64,000 nt of DNA from an uncultured Paracoccus sp. (GCF_945915435.1 NZ_CAMEFG010000013.1:1-64000), one strand, 5' to 3'; shown: positions 35,907 through 45,060, numbered from the stretch's first letter. Notes: generated from the letters alone by a model not told the origin. Translations and numbers: made by a program.

Positions 35907-35920
35907 TTGATCTGGGTCAA
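35907..35920. promoter_or_regulatory. FNR box upstream of ccoN
   Basis: TTGAT-CTGG-GTCAA, matching the FNR consensus TTGAT-N4-ATCAA at nine of ten positions. It lies 121 bp before the ccoN start on the minus strand, a plausible position for activation of the cbb3 operon at low oxygen. Confidence 0.8.
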
Positions 35921-35973
35921 TACCGCGCGGGAAAAGCAGGGCGCGGCAGCAGGTCGCATCCCGCGCGCGCTTC

Positions 35974-35987
35974 TTGATCCGGCTCAA
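35974..35987. promoter_or_regulatory. Second FNR-type box between ccoN and the universal stress gene
   Basis: TTGAT-CCGG-CTCAA, eight or nine of ten consensus positions. It lies 67 bp upstream of the usp ATG at 36054 and 54 bp from the other box, so it most likely controls the stress-protein gene. Confidence 0.7.
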
Positions 35988-36053
35988 TGTCCGGGGCGGC
36001 GGCCGGTGTTAAGGATAGCCCCGGAAACCGCCCCCATACCGAAAGGACAGACG

Positions 36054-36887
36054 ATGGGATACAAGACGATCTTGACGGTCCTGACCGATACCAACCAGCA
36101 GGCCCAGCTAGAGGCGGCGGTCACCATCGCGCGCCAGCATGACGCGCATCTGGATGTCTTCTGCCTTGCGGTCGATCATACCCAAAGCGGCTTTTACTAT
36201 GCCGGGGCCTCGGCCTATGTCTTTCAGGCCGCGATCGAGGCGGCGATGGAAACGGCGCGGGAACTGGAGGACTGGGCCAAGGCCCGGCTTGAAGGCAGCG
36301 GCGTGCGTTACGCGGTGGAAAGCGCGGTGGCGCAGGGCGGCGGGCTGGCGACGCTGGTGGCGATGCGCGCGCGTTTTTGCGACCTTGCCGTGATGAACCG
36401 CCCCTATGACGGCAATTACGGCGCCGACCGCGAAAGCGTGGTCGAGGGCGCGCTGTTCGACGGCATCTGTCCGGTGCTGATCGTGCCCGACCAGGTTCCC
36501 GAAAGGCTGGGCCAGCGCATCCTCGTCGCCTGGAACCAGTCGAACGAGGCGTTGGCCGCCATCCGCCGCGCCCTGCCCCTGCTTTGTGCCGCCGATCATG
36601 TCGAGATCACGGTCATCGACCCCTCGCCCCACAGCCCCGAGCGGGCCGAACCGGGCAAGGCGCTGGCGCGGATGCTGTCGCGCCACGGCGTCAAGGCCGA
36701 GATCGCCGTGCTTGCCCGCACCCAGTCGCAGATCAGCGCCATCCTGATGCAGCGCGCCACGGAAATCGGCGCGGACATGGTAGTGATGGGCGCCTATGGC
36801 CAGTCCCGCCTGCGCGAGGCGATCCTGGGCGGCGCGACCCGCGACCTGCTGGAAGGAACCTCGGTCCCGATCTTCATGGCGCGTTGA
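36054..36887 (+). CDS. Universal stress protein, tandem UspA domains
   Basis: 277 aa. Two Usp folds (about 1-145 and 150-277). The C-terminal half has the ATP-binding G-2x-G-9x-G-(S/T)-like motif GAYGQSRLREAILGGATRDLL; the N-terminal one is degenerate. AAAGGACAG precedes the ATG at 36054; the very long upstream frame is antisense shadow of ccoN. It is placed between ccoN and fnr with an FNR box in front, so it is probably induced at low oxygen, like other Usp proteins near cbb3 genes. Confidence 0.9.
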   Translation: MGYKTILTVLTDTNQQAQLEAAVTIARQHDAHLDVFCLAVDHTQSGFYYAGASAYVFQAAIEAAMETARELEDWAKARLEGSGVRYAVESAVAQGGGLATLVAMRARFCDLAVMNRPYDGNYGADRESVVEGALFDGICPVLIVPDQVPERLGQRILVAWNQSNEALAAIRRALPLLCAADHVEITVIDPSPHSPERAEPGKALARMLSRHGVKAEIAVLARTQSQISAILMQRATEIGADMVVMGAYGQSRLREAILGGATRDLLEGTSVPIFMAR

Positions 36888-36912
36888 GGGGGGGCGCGTT
36901 GTGGGGGGCGCT

Positions 36913-37662
36913 TCAGACCAGCGGCGCGCCATCCATGTCGTCGCCGCTGATCTCGACCAACTGGGCATAGTCGGGGACGATGATGCTGCGCCTACCCTGC
37001 GGGTCGATCAGCCCTTCCTTGCGCAGGGCGGTCATCTGGCGGCTGACGGTTTCCAGCGTCAGGCCCAGGTAGTCCGCCATCGCCTCGCGCGTCAGGGGCA
37101 GGTGGATCGACATGCGCCCCGACGGGGTTTCGCGCATCAGCGCCGCCTCGCGCCGGCACAGGATCGCCAGCAGCGACGCGATGCGTTCGCGCGCCGACTT
37201 GCGGCCCAGGATCAGCATCCATTCGCGCGCGGCGTCCAGTTCGTCCAGCGTCATCTCGAGCAGGCGCGAGGCAAGGCGCGGCGTATCGGCCAGAAGCTTC
37301 TCGAACGGCTTGCGGCGAAAGCAGCACAGGACAAGGTCGGTGACGGCGGTGATGGTATAGGCGGCCTCGATCCGGCGGGGGCGGCCAAGGAAATCGCTTG
37401 GCAGCAGCAGCCCGACCATCTGGGTGCGCCCGTCTTCCAGCGTCTGGGTCAGCGTGGCGACGCCCGTCACGACGGTTCCGACGAAGTCCATCTCGTCGCC
37501 CGCGCAGACCACCACCTGCCCGGCCGGAAAGGTTCGGTAGAACTTGGCCTGTTCCAGCCGGACCATCTCGTCGGCGTTGCAATGGGCGCAGACCGCGCGG
37601 TTGTGAATCCGGCAGGAATCACAGGAAAGCGGCCCGGACTGCGGGGCGGTGGTGACTGGCAT
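36913..37662 (-). CDS. fnr: FNR-type oxygen-sensing transcriptional regulator
   Basis: 249 aa Crp/Fnr regulator. The N-terminal cysteine cluster (C14, C17, C25, C28) and a central one (C113/C114) can provide the oxygen-labile 4Fe-4S ligands. A cyclic-nucleotide-like sensor domain, dimer helix and a winged helix-turn-helix with TREAMADYLGLTLETVSRQ follow; the E-x-x-S-R recognition residues read TTGAT half sites. The start at 37662 avoids overlap with the FNR box at 37667-37680, which suggests autoregulation. By name it corresponds to FnrP/FnrL of this family. Divergent from hemN. Confidence 0.94.
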   Translation of the reverse strand: MPVTTAPQSGPLSCDSCRIHNRAVCAHCNADEMVRLEQAKFYRTFPAGQVVVCAGDEMDFVGTVVTGVATLTQTLEDGRTQMVGLLLPSDFLGRPRRIEAAYTITAVTDLVLCCFRRKPFEKLLADTPRLASRLLEMTLDELDAAREWMLILGRKSARERIASLLAILCRREAALMRETPSGRMSIHLPLTREAMADYLGLTLETVSRQMTALRKEGLIDPQGRRSIIVPDYAQLVEISGDDMDGAPLV

Positions 37663-37666
37663 AAGC

Positions 37667-37680
37667 TTGACCTGCGTCAA
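37667..37680. promoter_or_regulatory. FNR box between fnr and hemN
   Basis: TTGAC-CTGC-GTCAA, a perfect dyad of FNR type in the 53-bp space between the divergent starts of fnr (37662) and hemN (37716). It can repress or activate both. Confidence 0.82.
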
Positions 37681-37715
37681 TGACTGTTCGCGTATTCTGG
37701 GGAAACACTACGCGC

Positions 37716-39071
37716 ATGAGCAATATTTCGCAACTTGCCGATCTGGGACTGTTCGACGCGCGTGCGCCGCGCTACACCAGCTATCCGCCGGCCAACCACT
37801 TCAAGAACGTGGTAACGCCCGCGCATTACCGCGATTGGATCGCCGCCATTCCCGAAGGCAGCAGCATCTCGCTTTACCTGCATGTGCCCTTTTGCCGCAG
37901 GCTGTGCTGGTTCTGCGCCTGCCGGACGCAGGGCACGAAAAGCGACTCGCCCGTGCGCAGCTACGTCCAGACCCTGCTGGACGAAATCGCCCTGCTTGGG
38001 GAAATCCTGCCGCGCGACGTCACCCTGTCGCGGCTGCATTGGGGCGGGGGCACCCCCACCCTGATCGAACCCGACCTGATGGAAAAGCTGGCAGCCGCCA
38101 TCTTCCGGCGCATGCCGCTGGCCGAGGGCGGCGAATTCTCGGTCGAGATCGACCCGAACGAGATCGACGAGCCGCGCATGGATGCGCTGGCCCGCGCCGG
38201 GCTGACCCGCGCCAGCATCGGCGTGCAGGACTTCGACCCGGCCATCCAGGCCATGATCGGACGCGAGCAGAGCTTCGAGATCACCGCCAGCACCATCGCC
38301 ATGATCCGCGACCGCGGCATCCGCAGCGTGAACGCCGACATCCTGTTCGGCCTGCCCGGCCAGGACGGCCCGCGCATCGCCGATTCGGTGCAGAAGCTGA
38401 TGGCGCTTGGTCCCGACCGCATCGCGCTTTACGGCTATGCCCACGTCCCCTGGGTCGCCAAGCGGCAGGTGATGATCCCCGCCGACAAGCTGCCCGACCC
38501 GCGCCAGCGCCTTGCCCTGTTCGAGATCGCGCGCAACCTGCTGATCTCGGACGGCTATGACGAGATCGGCATCGACCATTTCGCCCGCCCCGGTGACGGG
38601 CTTGCCGTGGCGCAGCGGACCGGGCGGCTGAGGCGGAACTTCCAGGGCTATACCGACGATCAGGCGGATGTGCTGATCGGCCTGGGTGCTTCGTCCATCT
38701 CGCGTTTTCCGCAGGGCTATGCGCAGAACGCCCCCGCCACCGGCGCCCATGTCGGCGCGATCCGCGACGGGCGGTTTTCGACGATGCGCGGCCATGTGAT
38801 GACACCCGACGACCAATGGCGCGCCCGCATGATCGAGGCCGTGATGTGCGATTTCCGCATCGACACCGATGAATTCGTGCGGAAATTCGGTCTGGACCGC
38901 GAGACGGTCGCCGGGATGTATTCCCGCATCGCGGCGCAGTTCGGGGATATGGTGACGATCACCGCCCGGGGGCTTTCCCTCGACGAACGCGCCCGCCCCC
39001 TGACCCGCATGATCGCGCAGGTCCTCGATGCCTACGACATGGGAAACCAGGCGCATTCGACGGCGATATGA
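37716..39071 (+). CDS. hemN: Oxygen-independent coproporphyrinogen III dehydrogenase (radical SAM)
   Basis: 451 aa. Makes protoporphyrinogen IX without O2. The radical-SAM cluster motif is HVPFCRRLCWFC (C60, C64, C67, with a fourth Cys at 69 as in HemN). GGGTPTLIEPDLM is the SAM-binding glycine-rich strand and the C-terminal HemN domain is present. ATG 37716 is chosen over 37680, which overlaps the FNR box. With hemF at 22 kb, the organism covers haem synthesis in both oxygen regimes. Confidence 0.95.
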   Translation: MSNISQLADLGLFDARAPRYTSYPPANHFKNVVTPAHYRDWIAAIPEGSSISLYLHVPFCRRLCWFCACRTQGTKSDSPVRSYVQTLLDEIALLGEILPRDVTLSRLHWGGGTPTLIEPDLMEKLAAAIFRRMPLAEGGEFSVEIDPNEIDEPRMDALARAGLTRASIGVQDFDPAIQAMIGREQSFEITASTIAMIRDRGIRSVNADILFGLPGQDGPRIADSVQKLMALGPDRIALYGYAHVPWVAKRQVMIPADKLPDPRQRLALFEIARNLLISDGYDEIGIDHFARPGDGLAVAQRTGRLRRNFQGYTDDQADVLIGLGASSISRFPQGYAQNAPATGAHVGAIRDGRFSTMRGHVMTPDDQWRARMIEAVMCDFRIDTDEFVRKFGLDRETVAGMYSRIAAQFGDMVTITARGLSLDERARPLTRMIAQVLDAYDMGNQAHSTAI

Positions 39072-39241
39072 CCGCCCGCAGGGGATCCGGCCACGGGTTC
39101 CCGGCGCGGCAGCCGTCTTGATGCGGGGCAAGCATTTTCCCTGCGGCTATTGATCCGTCGTGGTTCCCGGTTAGACTTCGGGTCGGGAACGGCTGCCTTG
39201 CGGGGCGGCCCGAGGAAAGCGCGACAGGAGGAGAAAGCCGC

Positions 39242-40519
39242 ATGACCCAGCCATCCACCCATACCCCCGAAACGGCGGGCGCCAAGGGCCAAAGCCGCCG
39301 GGGCTTTCTGAAAACGACCGGGCTGACGGCGCTCGGCTCGATGCTGGGCATGACCATCCCGTTCGAGCGAAACCTGCCCGCAGGCATCATCCCCGTCGCG
39401 CTGGCGCAGGACACCGGCGCCGATTTCATGGCCGGGAAAGAGGGGATGGTGGTCCTGGGCGACCGTCCGCTGAACGCCGAAACCCCGGCGCATCTGCTGG
39501 ACGACGATATCACGCCCTACAAGCACCTCTTCGTGCGGATGAACGGCCTGGTGCCGCAGAACGCGCTGGACCAGGACGCCGAGGGCTGGGTGCTGACCGT
39601 GGACGGCGAGGTCGAGACCCCGCTGGAGCTGACCATCGAGGACCTGCAATCTCGGTTCGAGACCGTCACCAGCCGTCTGGTGATCGAATGCGGCGGCAAC
39701 GGGCGGGCCTTCTTCCAGCCCGGCACCTCGGGCAACCAATGGACGATGGGCGCCATCGGCTGCCCCGAATGGACCGGCGTGCGGCTGGCGGACGTGCTGA
39801 ATGCGGCGGGCGTCAAGGACAGCGCGGTCTATACCGGCCATTACGGCAACGACGTCCACCTGTCCTTCGACGAGGACAAGGAGGTGATCTCGCGCGGGGT
39901 GCCCATCGAAAAGGCGCTGGAGGGCGATGCGATCATCGCATGGGCCATGAACGGCGAGCCGCTGCCCGCGCTGCACGGCTTTCCGCTGCGGCTGGTGATA
40001 CCGGGCTATCCGGCCTCGGTCTCGCAGAAATACCTCAACCGCATCTGGGTGCGCGACAAGGAACATGACGGTGAGAAGATGAGCGGCGATTCCTATCGCA
40101 TCCCGGCCTATCCCGTCGCGCCGGGGACCGAGGTTCCGCCCGAGGACATGGTGGTGCTGACGGAAATGCCGGTGAAATCCGTCATCACCTTTCCCCGCAC
40201 CGGCACCGAACTGGCCCCCGAGACGCCGACCGAGGTGCGCGGCCATGCCTGGTGCGGCAAGGGCGACGTGGCCGCCGTCCATATCTCGACCGATTTCGGC
40301 CAGACCTGGCAAGAGGCCGTGCTGGACGCGCCGCACAACCGCTTCGCCTGGCAGCGCTGGCGGGCCGAGGTCACCCTGCCCCAGCATGGCTATTACGAGG
40401 TCTGGGCGCGCGCGACCGATCAGGACGGCATCAGCCAGCCGCCGCTTTCGCCGGTGTGGAACCCGCGCGGCTATGCCAACAACATCCAGCACCGCATCGC
40501 GCTGGTCGCCTCGGCATGA
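39242..40519 (+). CDS. Molybdenum sulfite dehydrogenase, catalytic subunit (SorA-like)
   Basis: 425 aa. A Tat signal (SRRGFLKTTG near residues 18-27, cleavage near LAQDTG) sends the folded enzyme to the periplasm. The sulfite-oxidase domain has the molybdenum-ligand cysteine in LVIECGGNGR (C150) and substrate-site blocks GAIGCPEWTGVRLADVL and HGFPLRLVIPGYPASVSQKYLNRI. A Mo-co dimerisation domain follows (about 285-425). No haem b5 domain; the partner cytochrome is encoded next. CAGGAGGAG precedes the ATG. Oxidises sulfite to sulfate. SoxC of thiosulfate oxidation is a close alternative, but no sox genes are near. Confidence 0.9.
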   Translation: MTQPSTHTPETAGAKGQSRRGFLKTTGLTALGSMLGMTIPFERNLPAGIIPVALAQDTGADFMAGKEGMVVLGDRPLNAETPAHLLDDDITPYKHLFVRMNGLVPQNALDQDAEGWVLTVDGEVETPLELTIEDLQSRFETVTSRLVIECGGNGRAFFQPGTSGNQWTMGAIGCPEWTGVRLADVLNAAGVKDSAVYTGHYGNDVHLSFDEDKEVISRGVPIEKALEGDAIIAWAMNGEPLPALHGFPLRLVIPGYPASVSQKYLNRIWVRDKEHDGEKMSGDSYRIPAYPVAPGTEVPPEDMVVLTEMPVKSVITFPRTGTELAPETPTEVRGHAWCGKGDVAAVHISTDFGQTWQEAVLDAPHNRFAWQRWRAEVTLPQHGYYEVWARATDQDGISQPPLSPVWNPRGYANNIQHRIALVASA

Positions 40520-40530
40520 TGGGAGATCGC

Positions 40531-40938
40531 ATGTTCCGTATCATGACGAGGGCGGCGCTGGGGCTGGGCGCGCTGGTTTTCGGCGCGGGAATGGCGCTGG
40601 CCGCGCCCGACCCGATGCAGGCCCTGCGCGGCAAGCCCGCCGGCGCCGTGGCGCTGGACCCGATGAGCGCGCTGCGCGCCCATGCCCAGGGTGGCGAGGA
40701 TATGGCCGGCAATCCCGAATTCGACGGGCTGCCCGACGGCCCCGGCGCGGAAGAGACCTATTATCAATGCGTCGCCTGCCACTCGACCGAAATCATCAAG
40801 CAGCAGCGCATCACCGACCTGCGTTGGGACGAGCTGTGGACCTGGATGGTCGAGGAGCAAGGCATGGTCGAACCGGACGAGGAAACCAGGCAGGTGATCC
40901 TGTCCTACCTCAAGGAAAACTTCTCATCAGAAAGATGA
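40531..40938 (+). CDS. Sulfite dehydrogenase cytochrome subunit (SorB-like)
   Basis: 135 aa. A signal peptide (about 1-24, ending MALAAP) and one haem c site CVACH (C80, C83, H84) near the middle of a small cytochrome domain, with methionine candidates after it (WTWMVEEQGMV). It accepts electrons from the molybdenum subunit and passes them to the respiratory chain. GGGAG 5 nt before ATG 40531 fixes the start; an in-frame ATG at 40519 overlaps the upstream stop. Confidence 0.88.
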   Translation: MFRIMTRAALGLGALVFGAGMALAAPDPMQALRGKPAGAVALDPMSALRAHAQGGEDMAGNPEFDGLPDGPGAEETYYQCVACHSTEIIKQQRITDLRWDELWTWMVEEQGMVEPDEETRQVILSYLKENFSSER

Positions 40939-40943
40939 GGGGG

Positions 40944-40969
40944 AACGGGCAAGCGGCAGCCTGCCCGTT
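40944..40969 (+). terminator. Hairpin after the sulfite dehydrogenase genes
   Basis: AACGGGCA (40944-40951) and TGCCCGTT (40962-40969) form a perfect 8-bp stem with a 10-nt loop, 6 bp past the cytochrome stop. The following T-run is minimal. Confidence 0.6.
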
Positions 40970-41458
40970 TCAACAGGACGCAAGGGCTATCGTGAGCGGC
41001 GTTCCGCGATAACACTGCGGAAAACCGCAAATCCGCATTGATGCAGTAACGCAATGGCGCGGAATCCCTGCGAAATTGCCCGTGCCCGGAACGATCAACC
41101 CGGAAATCCTGAAACCGGATCGGGCAGCGGCACGCCCAAGCCCCCCTGCCCCCTCGGGTTTGCAAAGGCCGCCCCGATCCGGGAAGTTGATCGACGATCA
41201 GGCGGCGAGGTGAGCTTTCGCGGGCAGCCCGGTCCGAAATGCGCAAGGCCGGAAACGCCAAGACCCCCCGCTTATCGCGGCAACGCCGGGTCAATGGTCT
41301 TGCCGGGTATTTCTTGCGTATCTTGCAACAGTCAAATGCAAATACAGGCGGTTAATGCGGATTTGATCTGCGCCTATCTTGCCGGTCATGACAACGGCGC
41401 CGGGCGGATCGCCCCGGCGGAAACTGGCGATCTTGATGAAAGGTGACGCGATGGATGA
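40970..41458. other. Non-coding stretch without a recognisable gene
   Basis: 489 bp between the terminator and the cytochrome b561 remnant. I see no frame that looks like protein and no repeats or RNA fold that I can name. It may be the decayed upstream part of the b561 gene. Confidence 0.45.
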
Positions 41459-41695
41459 CCGGCCCTGCGGGCATGGGGCGCGGAGCGCGCCTTCGCGCCC
41501 TTCGGCTTCGAGATCTTCCCGGCCCGTGCCGAGTCTGTCGAATGGACTGCCGCCCTGGCCGGGGCGCCGCATGGCGAACTGGCCTGGCTGATGGCGGCGC
41601 TGATCCTGGGCCATGTGGTCATGGCCGGGCTGCACCGGGCGATGTGGCGCGACGGCACCTTGTCGCGCATGGCCGGCACGCCCCGGAAGGCGTGA
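41459..41695 (+). pseudogene. Remnant of a cytochrome b561-type gene (C-terminal end)
   Basis: An open frame of 78 codons after an in-frame stop (41456-41458), without a usable start codon. It encodes HGELAWLMAALILGHVVMAG and then LHRAMWRDGTLSRM, which resembles the last membrane helix and haem-ligand histidine region of cytochrome b561 family proteins. The upstream helices are missing. It ends 27 bp before the GST gene. A functional short peptide is unlikely but cannot be excluded. Confidence 0.55.
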
Positions 41696-41722
41696 ACGAA
41701 CAATCACGAAAGGAAACCCAAG

Positions 41723-42364
41723 ATGAAACTCTATTACGCCCCCGGAAGCTGCTCGCTCTCGCCCCATATCGCGCTGCGCGAGGCGGGGCTGGCGTTCGAT
41801 CTGATCCGCGTCGATACCCGGACCCATACCTTCGGCGACGGCCAGGACTATTACGCGGTCAACGAGTTGGGCTATGTCCCCGTCCTGCAACTCGACAGCG
41901 GCGAGGTGTTCCGCGAAGGCGCGGTGCTGGTCCAGTATATCGCCGATCAGGCGCCCGCGACCGGCCTGGCCCCGGCGAACGGCACCATCGAACGCTATCG
42001 CTTGCAGGAATACCTGACCTTCCTGGGCAGCGAGATCCACAAGGGCTTCATCCCGCTGTTCTACGCCGCCGCCGCCGAGGGCTATTTCGACATCGCCAAA
42101 GCCAAGCTGTTCGAGCGTTTCCAATGGATCGACGCCCAGCTTGCCGGCAGGGACTTCCTGATGGGCGAGCGGTTCACCATCGCCGATTGCTACCTGTTTG
42201 CGCTGATCGGATGGGCCAGGGCGGACTGGATGAGTTCGGTCTTCCAGCTTGACCTCGACCTGACCGGGCTTGGCAATCTGGCCGCATGGCACAAGCGCGT
42301 CATGGCCCGCCCGACCGTGCAGGCGGCGTTGCAGGCCGAGGGGCTGAGGGCGGAAGCCGCCTGA
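41723..42364 (+). CDS. Glutathione S-transferase, beta-class like
   Basis: 213 aa. N-terminal thioredoxin fold with YYAPGSCSLSPHIALREAG (Cys10, the beta-class catalytic or mixed-disulfide cysteine), then GYVPVLQLDSGEVFREGAVLVQYI with the glutathione-binding cis-Pro and the E-G/S pair. The C-terminal all-helical domain includes GERFTIADCYLFALIGW. AAAGGAAA precedes the ATG. Probably detoxification of electrophiles. Followed 76 bp later by an aldo/keto reductase and then by another GST. Confidence 0.9.
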   Translation: MKLYYAPGSCSLSPHIALREAGLAFDLIRVDTRTHTFGDGQDYYAVNELGYVPVLQLDSGEVFREGAVLVQYIADQAPATGLAPANGTIERYRLQEYLTFLGSEIHKGFIPLFYAAAAEGYFDIAKAKLFERFQWIDAQLAGRDFLMGERFTIADCYLFALIGWARADWMSSVFQLDLDLTGLGNLAAWHKRVMARPTVQAALQAEGLRAEAA

Positions 42365-42440
42365 CGCAAGGGGGTCGGATTGACCAAGGCCCCGCGATCC
42401 GCAACGCTGTCGCCAAGGACAGCAGGAAAGGAATTCGCCG

Positions 42441-43481
42441 ATGCGCACACCCGTTCAGCTTGGCGGACTGACCGTTTCCTCCATCGGTTACGGCTGCATG
42501 GCCCTGACCGGCATCTATGGCGGCGGGTTGACGGATGACGACGCCCGCGAGCAATTGCACAAGGCCATCGATGCCGGGATCACCCTGCTCGACACCGCCG
42601 ATGTCTATGGCGATCCGCGCCCCGGCCACGAAGGCCCCGCCGGCACCAACGAGGACATGCTGGCCCCGCTGCTGGCCGAACGGCGCGACGACGTGCAGAT
42701 TTCCACCAAGTTCGGCATCACCGGCGAGCAGGTGGACCCCGAGACCGGCAGGATCGAGGCAGGCCGCATCGCCGGCAGGCTGGACTATGTCCGCGCGGCC
42801 TGCGAGGCCTCGCTGCGGCGGCTGGGCGTCGAGGCGATCGACCTCTATTACCTGCACCGGCCCGACCTGACCGTGCCGATCGAGGAGACCGTCGGCGCGA
42901 TGGCCGAGCTTGCCCAGCAAGGCAAGGTGCGCCACCTGGGCCTGTCCGAGGTGACCGTGGACGAATTGCGCCGCGCCCACGCAACCCACCCGATCTCGGC
43001 CCTGCAATCGGAATGGAGCCTGTGGTCGCGCGATGTCGAGGCAAGGATCGTCCCCGCCTGCGCCGAACTTGGCATCGGCTTCGTCTCCTACAGCCCGCTC
43101 GGGCGCGGCTTCCTGACCGGCACGCTGACGAAAGAGGCCGCCGCCGCCGACATCCGCGGCGCCACCGAGCGCATGGGCGCGGGCTGGGACGCGAACGCGC
43201 GCGCCCTTGCCCTGGTCGCCTCGGTGGCCGGGGAACTGGGCGCCAGCAACTCGCAGGTGGCGCTGGCCTGGCTGTTTGCCAAGGGCGCGCAATACGGGGC
43301 GGCGACCGTGCCCATCCCCGGCTCGCGCCGCGCGTCGCGCATGATCGAGAACCTCGGCGCGGCGGGTCTGGTGCTGACCGACGACCAGATGCGCCGCCTC
43401 GACACCGTGGCGGGCCTCGTCACCGGCGCCCGCAACCTCTATGCCGACAACGCAGACTGGACCACCGAAAACCGGGAATGA
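42441..43481 (+). CDS. Aldo/keto reductase
   Basis: 346 aa, a complete TIM-barrel AKR. The catalytic tetrad is visible: Asp and Tyr in LLDTADVYG (about 50-58), Lys in ISTKFG (about 92), and His in YYLHRPD (about 139). NADPH-binding SRRAS lies at about residues 295-300 after PIPG. AGGAAAGGAA precedes the ATG. Substrate unknown; it reduces aldehydes or ketones, and the flanking GST genes suggest a role in detoxification. Confidence 0.92.
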   Translation: MRTPVQLGGLTVSSIGYGCMALTGIYGGGLTDDDAREQLHKAIDAGITLLDTADVYGDPRPGHEGPAGTNEDMLAPLLAERRDDVQISTKFGITGEQVDPETGRIEAGRIAGRLDYVRAACEASLRRLGVEAIDLYYLHRPDLTVPIEETVGAMAELAQQGKVRHLGLSEVTVDELRRAHATHPISALQSEWSLWSRDVEARIVPACAELGIGFVSYSPLGRGFLTGTLTKEAAAADIRGATERMGAGWDANARALALVASVAGELGASNSQVALAWLFAKGAQYGAATVPIPGSRRASRMIENLGAAGLVLTDDQMRRLDTVAGLVTGARNLYADNADWTTENRE

Positions 43482-43589
43482 GGGGCCGGGCGGAACTGCT
43501 GCCGACAATCTACCATCAGTAACTTACCTGTGGATATGCCCGGAACGCGGCGCCCCGTCAAACCACCCAGCCAGCCCGGAGTCGATTTC

Positions 43590-44273
43590 ATGTCGGACAG
43601 CAAGCTTACGCTCTACAGTCTCAACATCTGCCCCTTCGTGCAGCGCGCGGCGATTGCGCTGCTGGAAAAGGGCGTCCCGTTCGAGCGCGTCTTTATCGAC
43701 ACCGCGAACAAGCCCGAGGGTTTTCAGAAGATCTCGCCTCTGGGCAATGTGCCGGTGCTGGCGGTGCGTCAGCCGGACGGCAGCGATGCGGCGATCTTTG
43801 AAAGCCTCGTCATCTGCGAATATATCGAAGAGACCCAACCCGGCCGCAAGCAGCATCCCGCCGACCCCTTGGCACGGGCGCGTCATCGCGGCTGGATGGA
43901 GTTTGCATCCTCGATCATCTCGGCCATCGTCGGGATCGAACGCGCGGCGGATGAAGAAGCCCTCAGGACCAATGCGGACAGGATCGCCGCCCGCTTTGCC
44001 CGGCTCGAGCAGGAACTGGGCGTCGGCCCCTATTTCGACGGCGCGGCGTTCAGCCTTGTCGATGCGGTCCATGCGCCGATCTTCCGGTATTTCGACGTCT
44101 TCGACAGCTTCCGGGACCTTGGCGTTTTTGCCGATCTTTCCAAGGTGTCGGCATGGCGCAAGGCATTGGCCGAACGGCCCAGCGTCCAGCAGGCGGTGAC
44201 GGCGGATTACCACGATGAGATGGTGAAATACCTTGAAAAGCGCGGCTCCTGCCTGCTTCGGGCCGGTCGCTGA
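43590..44273 (+). CDS. Glutathione S-transferase (omega/lambda-like N-terminus)
   Basis: 227 aa. Thioredoxin-like N-terminus with a CPF motif (LNICPFVQRAAIALLEKG), the NVPVLAV cis-Pro and FESLVICEYIEE; C-terminal helical domain with FSLVDAVHAPIFRYFDVF. The CPF cysteine points to omega/lambda-type glutathione-dependent thiol transfer rather than classical conjugation. GGAG lies 9 nt before ATG 43590; the longer frame from 43530 has no family-like extension. A TetR gene begins 18 bp after the stop and may regulate it. Confidence 0.88.
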   Translation: MSDSKLTLYSLNICPFVQRAAIALLEKGVPFERVFIDTANKPEGFQKISPLGNVPVLAVRQPDGSDAAIFESLVICEYIEETQPGRKQHPADPLARARHRGWMEFASSIISAIVGIERAADEEALRTNADRIAARFARLEQELGVGPYFDGAAFSLVDAVHAPIFRYFDVFDSFRDLGVFADLSKVSAWRKALAERPSVQQAVTADYHDEMVKYLEKRGSCLLRAGR

Positions 44274-44291
44274 GACCGTCGCGCTAGGGCC

Positions 44292-44891
44292 ATGACCCAG
44301 CCCCCCGCATCCCCGGCCCCGCGCAAGCGCCTGAAAAGAGAACAGCGCCTTGCGCAACTGATGGATCTGTCCTGGCGGCTTGTCCGCGAGGAGGGAACCG
44401 ATGCGCTGACGCTGGGGCGCCTTGCCGATGCGGCGGGGGTCACCAAGCCGGTGGTCTACGACCATTTCGGCACGCGCCACGGGCTGCTGGCGGCGCTCTA
44501 TCGCGATTTCGATCTGCGCCAGGGCCGGAATCTGGAGGCGGCTCTGGCCCAAGGCAAGCCCGACGCCGACAGCCGGGCCAGGCTGATCGCCGCGCATCAT
44601 ATCGGTTGCGTCACGGCCGAGGGGCGGGAACTGCCCGACGTGGTGGCGGCGCTGAGTTCCTCGCCCGAACTTGCGACGATCAAGAGGGAATGCCAGACGG
44701 CCAGCATAGAGAAATACGGGCATGCGCTGGCGCCCTTCATGGCGTCAAAGACCTTGCCGAAAGCCGCGCTCTGGGCGATCCTGGGCGCGGCGGATTCCCT
44801 GTCGAATGCCGTTCTTGCGGGGGAGGCGACCGAAGGCGAGGCCCATGAGGAACTGTATGAATTGATCATGGCGGCCATCCGCCGCAACTGA
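44292..44891 (+). CDS. TetR-family transcriptional regulator
   Basis: 199 aa. The N-terminal DNA-binding domain reads DALTLGRLADAAGVTKPVVY then DHFGTRHGLLAALY, the TetR helix-turn-helix signature (about residues 35-75). The C-terminal ligand domain is helical and not assignable. Located directly behind the second GST gene on the same strand, so it probably controls the GST/AKR group. Confidence 0.88.
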   Translation: MTQPPASPAPRKRLKREQRLAQLMDLSWRLVREEGTDALTLGRLADAAGVTKPVVYDHFGTRHGLLAALYRDFDLRQGRNLEAALAQGKPDADSRARLIAAHHIGCVTAEGRELPDVVAALSSSPELATIKRECQTASIEKYGHALAPFMASKTLPKAALWAILGAADSLSNAVLAGEATEGEAHEELYELIMAAIRRN

Positions 44892-45060
44892 TGGCCGCCA
44901 CCGCGAACCCTGTCGAATTGCATCCGGGATCGCGCCGCATATTCACCTTTGCCCCTCTCACGGGACTGTCCTGCATGCGCCGGCATTGCCATTGCCAGCC
45001 GGATGGGCTTTGACTGGAACGGCAGTGACCAGCCATTGCCTTCCCTGACCGTTGCAGATC

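Noticed and set aside
34059..36053. Long plus-strand open frame running into the universal stress gene
   Set aside because: It is the antisense of ccoN/ccoO, rich in Gln, His, Arg and Asp as expected from a GC-rich shadow; only the part from ATG 36054 is real.
41187..41202. FNR-like TTGATCGACGATCAG
   Set aside because: The spacer is five rather than four bases and there is no suitably placed gene.
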